Below are positions 18,647 through 27,348 of a stretch of 64,000 nt of DNA, in pieces. Under the pieces are notes generated by a model. That model did no database searches. It was not told where the DNA came from and saw only the letters and a program-made list of their open reading frames with translations. Source of the DNA: Oceanospirillaceae bacterium (GTDB taxonomy: Bacteria; Pseudomonadota; Gammaproteobacteria; Pseudomonadales; Balneatricaceae). A program made the position numbers and the translations under genes. Each line of letters starts with the position of its first letter. Within the stretch, counting starts at the first letter, position 1. The stretch is taken from assembly GCA_013215505.1 (NCBI GenBank), contig JABSQZ010000004.1:1-64000 (forward strand), written 5' to 3'.

Positions 18647-19542
18647 GTATGCAAAAGGTCAAAATTGTCGAAGTAGGCCCTAGAGATGGACTGCAAAATG
18701 AGACGGCCATCATCAGTAGCCAGACAAAAATAGATTTGATCAATCGTTTAGCAGACGCCGGCCTGCAACATATAGAATCCGCCAGTTTTGTCTCACCGCG
18801 CTGGGTTCCGCAAATGGCGGATGCCATGCAAGTAATGCGCGGCTACACCGCTAAAGCGGGAGTCAGCTACAGCGCTTTAGTCCCCAATTTGATCGGTCTG
18901 GAGAAAGCCATTGAAGCCGGGGTACAAGAAATTGCCGTCTTCACCGCCGCCTCTGAAGCCTTTTGCCAAAAAAACATCAACTGTAGCGTTACTGAAAGCT
19001 TAAAGCGCTTTACCGATATTATGGCGCTGGCCAGCGAGCGGCAGATTAAAGTACGCGGCTATGTCTCGACAGTGCTAGGCTGCCCCTATCAGGGCGACGT
19101 TTCACTGGCGCAAGTCAGTGATGTCAGTAGTCAGTTGTATGAAATGGGCTGCTATGAAATATCACTTGGAGATACTATCGGCATCGGCACCGCTGATAAA
19201 GTTGAGCAATTGGTGCAAATTTGTAGTAAAAATATACCACTGGCAAATTTGGCGGTACATTTCCACGATAGCTACGGCCAGGGCCTAGTCAATATCTACG
19301 CCGCTTTAAACCAGGGAATACGTACCATCGATAGTTCAATTGCCGGTTTGGGTGGTTGCCCATACGCCAATGGCGCCACCGGTAATGTCGCCACCGAAGA
19401 TGTGGTTTATATGTTGCATGGATTAGGTTATGAGACAGCCATAGACCTGGATAAACTGGTGGCAGCTGGACATTGGATCAGCGATCAATTACAACGTATG
19501 AATGGCTCTAAAACAGGCCTGGCGATGAACAAAAGACGTTGA
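18643..19542 (+). CDS. liuE: Hydroxymethylglutaryl-CoA lyase
   Basis: A 299-residue TIM-barrel lyase that splits HMG-CoA into acetoacetate and acetyl-CoA, the last step of the liu pathway. The signature EVGPRDGLQNE is at residues 9-19, with the catalytic Arg and metal-binding Asp. The HFHDSYGQG metal motif and the G-loop GLGGCPYANGATGNVATED with the active-site Cys are intact. It overlaps liuD by four bases. The acetoacetate formed can be activated by the scoA-scoB products encoded near 36-38 kb. Confidence 0.96.
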   Translation: MSMQKVKIVEVGPRDGLQNETAIISSQTKIDLINRLADAGLQHIESASFVSPRWVPQMADAMQVMRGYTAKAGVSYSALVPNLIGLEKAIEAGVQEIAVFTAASEAFCQKNINCSVTESLKRFTDIMALASERQIKVRGYVSTVLGCPYQGDVSLAQVSDVSSQLYEMGCYEISLGDTIGIGTADKVEQLVQICSKNIPLANLAVHFHDSYGQGLVNIYAALNQGIRTIDSSIAGLGGCPYANGATGNVATEDVVYMLHGLGYETAIDLDKLVAAGHWISDQLQRMNGSKTGLAMNKRR

Positions 19543-19596
19543 TATAAACTCACTGCTACTACCCAGATTTAAAAATAATAATAGATTGGACCGACA

Positions 19597-21294
19597 ATGC
19601 CAGAAAAGAAAACAGCACAAATCGACAGCTATAGTCGTGGAAACTCCGACATTCCCCTTTTAGAGATGACCTTAGGCGACGCCTTCGATCGTACCGTAGA
19701 GCGCTACCCAGAAGGCGAAGCACTGGTCGCGATCGAGCAAAATATCCGCTACAGCTACCGAGAATTACAACAACAAGTTGATATTGCCGCCCGGGCATTT
19801 TTAGCGCTGGGGGTAAAAAAAGGTCAGCGGGTCGGCATTTGGGCTCCTAACTGCGCCCAGTGGTTAGTGACTCAATTTGCCAGCGCAAAAATAGGTGCCA
19901 TTCTAGTTAATGTTAACCCGGCTTATCAGCTTAGCGAATTAGAGTTTACCTTAGTGCAGTCAGGTATAAGCGCTCTGGTGATGGCGGATGATTTTAAAAA
20001 GTCTGATTATTGCCAGATGCTCAGGACTTTGGTACCTGAGCTGCAGCACTGCTCTATAGGCCGTTTAAACGCTGATCGGTTTCCACAGCTTAAAGCGGTG
20101 ATTAATCTGTCAGAGCAACAGCATCCCGGCATGTTGCGCTGGAGTGACTTTTGCCTTAATGCCAGCCAGATTGAGCAAAGTCAGTTGTTGATAATACAAC
20201 GGCAACTGCATTTTAACGATCCGATTAACATCCAATACACCTCCGGGACTACAGGTTCGCCCAAGGGAGTAACGCTCTCACATTACAATATTCTCAACAA
20301 TGGCTTCTTCGTCACTGAAAATATGAATTTTAGCCACAGAGATAAACTGGTTATTCCCGTGCCACTCTACCACTGCTTTGGTATGGTGATGGGTAATATC
20401 GGCTGTATCAGCCACGGCGCTACCATGATCTACCCCGGCGCGGCTTTTGATCCATTAAAAGTGCTGCAAGCGGTTGCAGATGAGAAAGCCACCGCCTTGT
20501 ACGCTGTCCCTACTATGTTTATCAGTATGCTCGAGCACCCACAATTCAATAGTTTCGAGTTGCAGAGTTTACGCACAGGGATTATGGCCGGCTCTATCTG
20601 CCCGGCCCAAATCATGAAAGCTGTCAATCATAAAATGCATATGCATGAAATTCAGATAGCCTACGGTATGACAGAAACCAGCCCGGTCTCCAGCCAGAGC
20701 GCCGCCGATGATAGCTTCGATAGACGCATGCATACCGTTGGTCGCACTCAGCCACATCTAGAACACAAAATTATTGATCCGCACAGCGGTATCACGGTGG
20801 CACGCAATCTTACCGGCGAGCTCTGCACCCGCGGTTACTCTGTGATGCTGGGGTACTGGCAAGATACTGCGGCAACAGCTTCAGTCATTCAAGGCGATGG
20901 CTGGATGCGCAGTGGCGATTTAGCAACCATGGATGAGCAGGGGTATCTGCAGATTGTCGGTCGCATCAAAGATATGGTGATACGCGGTGGTGAAAACATC
21001 TACCCCAAAGAAGTGGAAGATTTTTTGTACACTCATCCGCTAGTCAGTGAGGTGCAAATTACCGGCGTGCCGGATCAAAAGTACGGAGAGGAATTAGTCG
21101 CCTGGATTAAACTACGATCAGACGCCCAGCCATTGGATGCAGAGGAAATCAAACAATATTGCCAGGGAAATATAAGTCACTATAAGATCCCGCGCTACAT
21201 TAAGTTTGTCGATAGCTATCCCCTCACGGTGACGGGGAAAGTGCAGAAATTTAAAATGCGCGAGATGGCAATGCAAGAGTTGGGGCTAAATTAA
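19597..21294 (+). CDS. AMP-forming acyl-CoA synthetase of the liu operon
   Basis: A 565-residue ANL-superfamily ligase. The ATP loop reads YTSGTTGSPKG near residue 212, the A5 motif is YGMTETSPV, A7 is SGDLATMDEQGY, and the C-terminal Lys is in PLTVTGKVQKFK. It activates a carboxylic acid to its CoA ester through an acyl-AMP. Its place at the end of the liu operon, 54 bases after liuE, suggests a short or branched acid such as isovalerate, or a medium-chain fatty acid; specificity cannot be read from sequence. It does not have the length of acetoacetyl-CoA synthetase (about 650 residues). Confidence 0.88.
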   Translation: MPEKKTAQIDSYSRGNSDIPLLEMTLGDAFDRTVERYPEGEALVAIEQNIRYSYRELQQQVDIAARAFLALGVKKGQRVGIWAPNCAQWLVTQFASAKIGAILVNVNPAYQLSELEFTLVQSGISALVMADDFKKSDYCQMLRTLVPELQHCSIGRLNADRFPQLKAVINLSEQQHPGMLRWSDFCLNASQIEQSQLLIIQRQLHFNDPINIQYTSGTTGSPKGVTLSHYNILNNGFFVTENMNFSHRDKLVIPVPLYHCFGMVMGNIGCISHGATMIYPGAAFDPLKVLQAVADEKATALYAVPTMFISMLEHPQFNSFELQSLRTGIMAGSICPAQIMKAVNHKMHMHEIQIAYGMTETSPVSSQSAADDSFDRRMHTVGRTQPHLEHKIIDPHSGITVARNLTGELCTRGYSVMLGYWQDTAATASVIQGDGWMRSGDLATMDEQGYLQIVGRIKDMVIRGGENIYPKEVEDFLYTHPLVSEVQITGVPDQKYGEELVAWIKLRSDAQPLDAEEIKQYCQGNISHYKIPRYIKFVDSYPLTVTGKVQKFKMREMAMQELGLN

Positions 21295-21298
21295 CCCA

Positions 21299-21325
21299 GA
21301 GCTGGAAAATGTGATTTTCCAGCTC
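21299..21325 (+). terminator. Terminator-like hairpin after the liu operon
   Basis: A 12-bp perfect stem (GAGCTGGAAAAT, loop GTG, ATTTTCCAGCTC) begins 4 bases after the acyl-CoA ligase stop. There is no U-tract on the plus strand, so it may end transcription weakly or protect the 3' end. It also lies beyond the end of the convergent EamA gene. Confidence 0.55.
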
Positions 21326-21367
21326 CCTGGCCCTTAAAACAAACAATCATTAGATTGGGAAATCAGC

Positions 21368-22273
21368 TTATTTTGCTTTAAAGTTTGCACATACCACCCC
21401 CGCGGTAATCACTAACATAGCGACTACCGTGGTTATATCCAGTGCCTCGTTGAGGATGCTAAAGGCCAGTATAGCCACCAGCACAGGGGTCAGAGCGCCC
21501 CAGCATGCAGATAATTCCGCGCCCAGTTTATTGATGGCGTGACCGTAGGTGATCACTGCAACTAATCCACAAAATCCGCCCATAACCACCAGCTGCGGTA
21601 AAATCTGCTGCCAGGGCACAGCGCTTATATTAGTCTGCAAGATTCCCAGTGGTGCCACTAATAATAATACGCTGGCAGCGCTGATGTTTAGTATCGCTGC
21701 AGTCTCTATACCTGACAACTTCGCCAATTTTACACTTACCGTGTACACCGCCCAACAGGCGGCAGCGACTATATAGAGTGTCGATCCCAAGAGTGCAGAA
21801 TTTGTTGCTGCACTATCGCTCTGTGCCATCAATATGACGATGCCCAGCAGCACCGCACTCAAACCCAGCAGTTTACGTTTTGCCAGGCGCTGGCGGTAAA
21901 ACAGTACCGCAATAATGGTAACGAACACTGGCGCGACCCCCGGTACTAACAAGCTGCCAATCACTGCTTGCACATTTCCCGATGCAATCACCGATAGTAG
22001 ATAAAATGGCAGACCCGCACCGACCATTATCCCGAGCAAATAGCGTTTTTTGACTTGAGCAATTTTAACTCTGGAGCGATATATAATTGGCAACAGCAGC
22101 AGAGCTGGCAAGACAAATCGTAGCAGCGCCATGTCGAAGCTGGTGAGTGGGGATTGAGCACCGCTGCGCAGGGCGACAAAATACGATGACCATATGACTA
22201 AAGTAGCAACTAATGCCAGTACGCCTGAGTTTATCGCCGATAATCTCAATTTTATTGCAACGACTTGCAGCAT
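21368..22273 (-). CDS. EamA (DMT) family transporter
   Basis: A 301-residue inner-membrane protein with ten predicted transmembrane helices in two EamA repeats. The first repeat starts near residue 18 (VATLVIWSSYFVALRSGA) and the second near residue 160 (TLYIVAAACWAVYTVSVKLA). Such proteins usually export amino acids or other metabolites. It is divergent from an Lrp/AsnC regulator with 127 bases between, an arrangement often seen for amino-acid exporters controlled by that regulator. Substrate is unknown; an amino acid is inferred from the context. Confidence 0.88.
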   Translation of the reverse strand: MLQVVAIKLRLSAINSGVLALVATLVIWSSYFVALRSGAQSPLTSFDMALLRFVLPALLLLPIIYRSRVKIAQVKKRYLLGIMVGAGLPFYLLSVIASGNVQAVIGSLLVPGVAPVFVTIIAVLFYRQRLAKRKLLGLSAVLLGIVILMAQSDSAATNSALLGSTLYIVAAACWAVYTVSVKLAKLSGIETAAILNISAASVLLLVAPLGILQTNISAVPWQQILPQLVVMGGFCGLVAVITYGHAINKLGAELSACWGALTPVLVAILAFSILNEALDITTVVAMLVITAGVVCANFKAK

Positions 22274-22400
22274 CTTTTATTCCTCGGATTTAACAGCTAT
22301 ATTAGGGCGCTATTATCGATCAAAACAGACGCAATTATTCGCCATTATTGGCTATATAATCTGATACATTTGACGTAAAGTAGCGTTTATACCTAACTTT

Positions 22401-22871
22401 ATGATTGAAAACGCTATGGATAGAATAGATAGAAGAATATTAGAACTGTTACAGGTTGATGGCAGGCTGAGCACAGCTGAGATTGCTGAACAAGTTAACT
22501 TATCACCCTCACCTTGCGCCAGGCGGATAAAAAAACTCGAGCAAGATAAAATCATCATCGGCTATCAGGCCAAAGTTTCCCGGCTCAGAGTCAGTTTAGG
22601 CATGACTGTGTTTGTGCACGTCAACTTGAATAGCCACCAGGAAGCTGATTTAGAGCACTTCGAACAAATCATCAGTGCTATCAACCACGTTATCAATGGC
22701 CATGTGGTCTCCGGCCAATACGATTATTTGCTGGAAGTGGTCTGCGCCGACCTCATCGCCTATGAAAGTTTTATGCGCCAACTGCGTATTATGCCGATGG
22801 TCAAAGACATCAACTCTAATTTCACCATTCGCACGTTTAAGGAGCAAACTGCTCTACCTATCTTCGACTGA
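22401..22871 (+). CDS. Lrp/AsnC family transcriptional regulator
   Basis: A 156-residue feast/famine regulator. The helix-turn-helix is at residues 10-60 (DRRILELLQVDGRLSTAEIAEQV, LSPSPCARRIKKLE) and the C-terminal RAM domain follows (about 75-150), which binds amino acids and assembles octamers. The frame starts at 22401; the ATG at 22416 (MDRIDRRIL) is an equally good start by family comparison. It is divergent from the EamA transporter, which it probably regulates along with itself. The effector is unknown. Confidence 0.9.
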   Translation: MIENAMDRIDRRILELLQVDGRLSTAEIAEQVNLSPSPCARRIKKLEQDKIIIGYQAKVSRLRVSLGMTVFVHVNLNSHQEADLEHFEQIISAINHVINGHVVSGQYDYLLEVVCADLIAYESFMRQLRIMPMVKDINSNFTIRTFKEQTALPIFD

Positions 22872-23117
22872 TTCAGGCACAGAGGTTCAAGCTAACAACT
22901 TTTAGCACACAGAGTCATTGCCACATCTATACTGAGTTGCAGTTGTTTGCAACTCGTCTTTGCGACAATAAGAGTAATCCCTGAGCTTAATTACTGATTA
23001 ACTTCGGGGTGAGTTACATAACAGAAATACCTCCCCTGCCCCTATTTTATCTCAATAGCTACAGCATTAGTCAGCACTTTTGATTTGTTAACTTTTAGCT
23101 TTATTCACTTTTAGTTT
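22872..23117. other. Leader region upstream of nnrS
   Basis: No gene is visible between the Lrp gene and the nnrS operator. A short inverted repeat GTTGCAAACAACTGCAAC-like pattern (AGTTGCAGTT...GCAACT, about 22934-22952) follows the Lrp gene and may be a weak transcription end. Confidence 0.4.
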
Positions 23118-23144
23118 TATTGTTGCATATTATATGCAACAATA
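23118..23144. promoter_or_regulatory. NsrR-type operator candidate upstream of nnrS
   Basis: A perfect palindrome with 13-bp arms (TATTGTTGCATAT and its complement) around a single central T, ending 37 bases before the nnrS start. The inner 11-1-11 arrangement with TGCATAT-T-ATATGCA matches the NsrR operator architecture (about AAGATGCATTT repeats). NsrR is the iron-sulphur nitric oxide sensor known to control nnrS in other gammaproteobacteria. The nsrR gene is not in this window. Confidence 0.7.
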
Positions 23145-23181
23145 CTGTCTGACGCTTTTCCCACTCTGATCAGGAAAGATA

Positions 23182-24351
23182 ATGAACAATTTTGACAGCC
23201 ATAAACGACCGCAGCATGGCGCAATTTTACAGCTGGCCTTTCGTCCATTTTTTTTGCTAAGTGCCAGTTATGCTATCTGGTTGCTGATACGCTGGAGCCT
23301 GACATTGATGGGTATCTGGCCCTGGCTCAGTGACATACCGCTATTGCCCTGGCACGCACATGAATTTCAATTTGGCTTCGCCATAGCCGTTGTACTTGGA
23401 TTTTTGCTGACAGCGGCGCAGACCTGGACCGGCCAGAGCGGTATAAAAGGCCGACCGCTATTGGCAATAGTCTCCCTGTGGTTAATCGCTAGAATAGGCA
23501 TGAATTTAAACAGTTATGGTCTTTGGTTTAGTTTGATTGCCGATACTGCCCTGCTACTGATCAGCGCTGCAGTGTTATTGCAGATGGTACTAAAAAGTAA
23601 AAATTATAAAAACTTAGTGTTTGTGCCTTTGCTGGGCATCTTTTTAGCGCTGCATCTGGCACAACTTTATGCCATGTTTGCTGAAGATGCACAGCTCAGC
23701 AAACAACTGAGCTACGCCACCAGTTGGTGGTTTGTATTGCTGATCAGTCTGATTAGCTCCCGGGTGATTCCTTTTTTTATCTCCCGGGCAACCCGTGGGA
23801 AAATCTCCAGCGAGCCGCTAGTGTTTACCTTAGTGACTCAGCTGCTGATTCTGGCAATTTTTATGCAAACATTGCTCAACTACTCAATTGGCATCGAGAT
23901 TCTGTTGGGCTTTTCAATTTTTGCCCACCTCTATCGCCTGTATTCATGGCATCACCGGAAATTATGGGCTAACCCTATGCTCTGGTCTCTCTGGCTCAGT
24001 TATGCATTTTTGCCTTTGGCACTGATCACATTATTAGCCGGCAACGGTTACAGCAATGCCATGCATCTGATTAATGTAGGCTTTATCGGCTCGATGATAA
24101 TGGCCTTTACCTCGAGAGTTTCCCTCGGTCATACAGGGCGAGAAATAGTCACTAGCCGGCTGATTCTTTTGGCATTTATATGTGTTATCTGCGCAGCCTT
24201 GAGCAGGGGCATGTTAATTATCTGGTTTGCAGAGCACAGTCAATTACTGATGTCGGTAGCCGCGTTGTTCTGGCTGGTGGCGCTTTTTAGCTTTATTGCA
24301 AACTATCTGCCTATTTTAACCCGCCCTAGACTCGACGGTAGAGCTGGCTGA
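23182..24351 (+). CDS. nnrS: NnrS family protein (nitric oxide stress)
   Basis: A 389-residue membrane protein with about twelve transmembrane helices. The N-terminal LAFRPFFLLSASYA and the WHAHEFQFGFA segment, whose histidines are candidate haem or copper ligands, are typical of NnrS. In Rhodobacter and Vibrio, NnrS is a haem- and copper-containing protein that protects metabolism during nitrosative stress. AGGAAAG precedes the ATG. The gene has its own strong palindromic operator, so it is probably induced by nitric oxide. The stop is 9 bases from the end of the convergent HDAC-family gene. Confidence 0.93.
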   Translation: MNNFDSHKRPQHGAILQLAFRPFFLLSASYAIWLLIRWSLTLMGIWPWLSDIPLLPWHAHEFQFGFAIAVVLGFLLTAAQTWTGQSGIKGRPLLAIVSLWLIARIGMNLNSYGLWFSLIADTALLLISAAVLLQMVLKSKNYKNLVFVPLLGIFLALHLAQLYAMFAEDAQLSKQLSYATSWWFVLLISLISSRVIPFFISRATRGKISSEPLVFTLVTQLLILAIFMQTLLNYSIGIEILLGFSIFAHLYRLYSWHHRKLWANPMLWSLWLSYAFLPLALITLLAGNGYSNAMHLINVGFIGSMIMAFTSRVSLGHTGREIVTSRLILLAFICVICAALSRGMLIIWFAEHSQLLMSVAALFWLVALFSFIANYLPILTRPRLDGRAG

Positions 24352-24360
24352 TTAAGCTCC

Positions 24361-25281
24361 TTAGCTGTGCAATAACGCTTTAAGGTGGGCAACCACGGTA
24401 TCACCCAAAGCGTTAATAGCATAGCCACCTTCTAACATAGAAAGCACTCTTCCCTGGGCATGCTGATCGGCCAGAGCCACTATTTTCTGGGTTATCCAAT
24501 AATAATCCGCATCACTCAAGCGGTGTGAAGACATTTGATCTTCAATGTGTCCATCAAACCCCGCAGAGATAATCAGCAATTGCGGGGCATAGTCATCGAC
24601 TGCTGTTAACCACTGACTTACCTGAGAGCGATATTCTGCAGAGCTGATATTGGCCGCTAAGGGTAGGTTATGAACATTTCCCGGGGTTATTCCGGCACCG
24701 CTGAAGGGATAAAATGGGTGTTGAAAACTGGAGCAAAATAAGATGTTAGGGTTGTTTTGCAGTATTTCTTGAGTGCCATTGCCGTGATGCACATCGAAAT
24801 CGACTATCGCCACCCGCTCCAGTGAATATTCTGCAATGGCGTGCAGGGCCGCTATGGCGACGTTACTGAAAAAACAAAAGCCCATCGCCGCGGCCCTCTC
24901 AGCGTGATGTCCGGGGGGTCTGACCGGACAGAACGCAGCTCTATGCTTGCCTTGCATCAGCAGATCTACGCCCATCACCCCTGAGCCCGCTGCATATTCA
25001 GCGGCCGCCAAGGTCTCTGGCATCATCTGCGTATCGGCGTCTAATTGGAAAATACCTGAATCTGGAGCACTGGCATATATCTGCTCAATATATTGCGCTG
25101 AGTGAGCTGCATGTAATTGTGCTGAGGTTACTTTAGCGCTCTGATAGTGATGCGTGCGGGTACTCAATTCAGAGCTGTTAATTTGCTGGTCAATGACCTG
25201 CACTCGGCCCGGCTGCTCCGGATGCCCCACCCCCATGTAGTGTAAGCTACACTGCGGATGACTTATAATTGCAACAGACAT
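24361..25281 (-). CDS. Histone deacetylase (AcuC/APAH) family protein
   Basis: A 306-residue zinc amidohydrolase. All catalytic elements are visible: RPPGHHAE with the paired catalytic His (about residue 120), FFSNVAIA, DFDVHHGNGTQ with the zinc Asp and His, SAGFDGH, and the transition-state Tyr in EGGYAINAL. Bacterial members remove acetyl groups from polyamines, acetoin-related proteins or other small amides; substrate is not clear here. Length is normal for class II-type bacterial members. It converges on nnrS with a 9-base gap, and no relation between the two is evident. Confidence 0.92.
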   Translation of the reverse strand: MSVAIISHPQCSLHYMGVGHPEQPGRVQVIDQQINSSELSTRTHHYQSAKVTSAQLHAAHSAQYIEQIYASAPDSGIFQLDADTQMMPETLAAAEYAAGSGVMGVDLLMQGKHRAAFCPVRPPGHHAERAAAMGFCFFSNVAIAALHAIAEYSLERVAIVDFDVHHGNGTQEILQNNPNILFCSSFQHPFYPFSGAGITPGNVHNLPLAANISSAEYRSQVSQWLTAVDDYAPQLLIISAGFDGHIEDQMSSHRLSDADYYWITQKIVALADQHAQGRVLSMLEGGYAINALGDTVVAHLKALLHS

Positions 25282-25404
25282 ACAGACTCCTTATGCTTAG
25301 TGACACTGAATAATATTTTGTATGAACGATGACAGCAATGGTCAGCGGTCACTTGTTACCCTTGAAACTTGTCCGCAAAGTGAATATTTTTCCTGCTCTC
25401 CTAA

Positions 25405-25433
25405 TCTTGTATTCATAAAACTTGGCCTATACT
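25405..25433 (+). promoter_or_regulatory. Possible promoter of the flagellin-like gene
   Basis: TATACT at 25428-25433 is a good -10 match, with a weak -35 (TCTTGT, 25405-25410) 17 bases upstream. No flagellar sigma-28 motif (TAAA with GCCGATAA) or exact sigma-54 motif was found in this interval. The transcript leader would be about 60 bases. Confidence 0.35.
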
Positions 25434-25496
25434 TGTGCTGTCATTGTCAGAGCCTAGCGGTTAACTGTGGTTATTGCTGTAGGCCAGGAGAGTATT

Positions 25497-26291
25497 ATGC
25501 AAATAGGAGCAACCGGCCTTAACGCCAGTCTGACTACTAATATCCAATCTACTGCAGAAAAAATTGCATCCGGCAAAGCCGTCAACAAAGCATCAGATAA
25601 TCCAGCGGCTATTCAAATCATACAGCAGTTCACCAGTCAAATTAATGGCCAAAGCGCTGCCTACGCAAATGTCATTGACGGCGTCGGTGCCTTGCAGACG
25701 GCGCAGGGGGGCCTGTCTCAAGTTACCGATAGTTTACAACAGTTACGGGAATTGGGTATCCAGGCGGGAAACGGCACGTTGACCGACAGTGACAGAGCGG
25801 CCATCCAAAATCAGGCAGATGAGCTGGTCGCCGGCATCAAAGACAGCTTAAATGGCACTACTTTTAATAATAGATCGTTACTTAATAATGCGGATAACCT
25901 GGAGACACAAACAGGCGCAGAAGCGGGCCAACAACAGTCACTCTCCAGCTTTGATCTGCTCACTGAATTTTCCGATCTAGGACTGTTCAACTTAGATTTC
26001 AGCCAGGGGAATACCAATGACACTTTAACTAACATTGATAAAGCCCTGGATATTAGTCAGCAGGCGGCCAGTGCATTTGGTGCCGACCAAAACAGACTGG
26101 AATCAACCGCCAATACCCTCAGTACTTCCATTTTCAATCAGAGCAGTAGTCGCTCGCAGATTGAAGACAGTGACTATGCTGAGTTAATTTCGCAGCTGAG
26201 CAAACAGCAACTGAACAGAGATGTTGAAATCGCCATGCTCGGACAGGCAAATGCCAATAGAAGCCAAGTACTGCAATTATTGAAAACTTAA
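25497..26291 (+). CDS. Orphan flagellin-like protein
   Basis: A 264-residue protein with flagellin D0/D1 ends. The N-terminal region IASGKAVNKASDNPAAIQI and QTAQGGLSQVTDSLQQLRELGIQAGNGTLTDSDRAAIQ (about residues 25-105) and the C-terminal AEL...QLSKQQLNRDVEIAML with QANANRSQVLQLL (about 225-264) are the two packing helices of a flagellin filament. The central variable part is short. The ATG at 25497 has CAGGAG before it. No other flagellar or chemotaxis gene lies in the window, so it is an orphan: either a minor or relocated filament protein or a repurposed secreted one. Confidence 0.85.
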   Translation: MQIGATGLNASLTTNIQSTAEKIASGKAVNKASDNPAAIQIIQQFTSQINGQSAAYANVIDGVGALQTAQGGLSQVTDSLQQLRELGIQAGNGTLTDSDRAAIQNQADELVAGIKDSLNGTTFNNRSLLNNADNLETQTGAEAGQQQSLSSFDLLTEFSDLGLFNLDFSQGNTNDTLTNIDKALDISQQAASAFGADQNRLESTANTLSTSIFNQSSSRSQIEDSDYAELISQLSKQQLNRDVEIAMLGQANANRSQVLQLLKT

Positions 26292-26368
26292 TCACGGCTA
26301 ATTGAAGCTAAGTAAGCCCAGGCGGGCTTTGCTGCAGACAAGCATTTTTTGAACGGGACAGCGCAGAT

Positions 26369-26398
26369 AAAAAAGCTCGGAGAACCGAGCTTTTTTTT
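26369..26398. terminator. Bidirectional intrinsic terminator
   Basis: The stem AAAAGCTCGG / CCGAGCTTTT (26371-26380 and 26385-26394) with loop AGAA is followed by a T-run on the plus strand and preceded by an A-run. It serves both the flagellin-like gene on plus and the phosphoribosyltransferase gene on minus. Confidence 0.93.
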
Positions 26399-26400
26399 GT

Positions 26401-26967
26401 TTAGTCTGGTAATTGTTGAATGCGCTCACGTATTACATCGATTCCAGGTTTATCTCGTAACAGTTCCTCTTTAGTCAATCCCGACAACTCGTGCGGAAAC
26501 ACTAACCATTCTGAGGTTTCATAGAGATAATAATCGGGTGCCCGGCCGGTTTTATTGTTGCCCGGTTTGTAGTATGGGGTGGCAATTTTCATCACTGGAG
26601 TATTGCGACGACACTTACGTTCAATATCTTGGACAATTTGTGCCACACTCAGACCTGAATCATAGACATCATCTACAATCAGCAAGGTATCTTCAGCATT
26701 TACATTTTTGATAATGTAATCAAGCCCATGCACACGAACATTGGATACCCGTTCTGCAATACCTGTATATGAAGAGGTACGTATAGAAATGTGATCACAC
26801 TTGATATCAAAAAAGTCTAACAATTCCTGAACAGCAATGCCTACAGGAGTGCCTCCACGCCAGACACCGACGATATAATTTGGTTTGCAACCACTGTCTA
26901 GTATTTGCAACGCCAGGTTGTAAGAATCATCCAACAGCTGTTGCGCATCAATATATCTTTTTGTCAT
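26401..26967 (-). CDS. Purine (hypoxanthine-type) phosphoribosyltransferase
   Basis: A 188-residue type I phosphoribosyltransferase. The PRPP-binding motif is LLIVDDVYDSGLSV near residue 95-108, with the two acidic residues followed by the small-residue loop, and VGVWRGGTPVGIAVQELLDF is the pyrophosphate-contact loop at residues 33-52. It transfers ribose-5-phosphate from PRPP to a purine base for salvage. Hypoxanthine, guanine or xanthine cannot be separated from sequence alone, so no symbol is given. A bidirectional terminator ends the transcript. Confidence 0.85.
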   Translation of the reverse strand: MTKRYIDAQQLLDDSYNLALQILDSGCKPNYIVGVWRGGTPVGIAVQELLDFFDIKCDHISIRTSSYTGIAERVSNVRVHGLDYIIKNVNAEDTLLIVDDVYDSGLSVAQIVQDIERKCRRNTPVMKIATPYYKPGNNKTGRAPDYYLYETSEWLVFPHELSGLTKEELLRDKPGIDVIRERIQQLPD

Positions 26968-27348
26968 GTTATTCCTAAAGCACTATATTTTTGTTTAGGG
27001 GCTAATCAGCCCTCAAACTATTGTTTAACTTGAACTTAAATCGCAAAATTTTGTCAAAAATTTCGTTGCCCAAGGTTAGTGTTTGTCACTAACGAGGCTG
27101 CAACTTAATCCGCTGCATTAGCAAGTTATTTTTAGATCAGCGAAAAGGCTGTAGCTCTCGTACGGCACATTTGCATAAAGCTGCAGCAATACCACTAACC
27201 TGCCCCCTTAAGCATAGGGCATTATAAACAGTTATTTAAATTAATCCCCGTATAACAGAAAAAAACTGACCTTATAGTCAAAAAATTAGCCCGATAAGTG
27301 CTAACATGCTGAATATAAATATAAAATTTACAGCTGATGGAGTAGGTA
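26968..27348. other. Gap between two divergent transcripts
   Basis: The 381-base interval carries the upstream regions of the phosphoribosyltransferase (minus) and the SCO gene (plus). A small inverted repeat GTTAGTG-TTTGT-CACTAAC is at 27075-27093. No gene is visible. Confidence 0.5.

Noticed and set aside
25421-25438. Possible sigma-54 site (TTGGCC...TTGTGC) before the flagellin-like gene
   Set aside because: The GG and GC elements are 11 bases apart, not the required 10.
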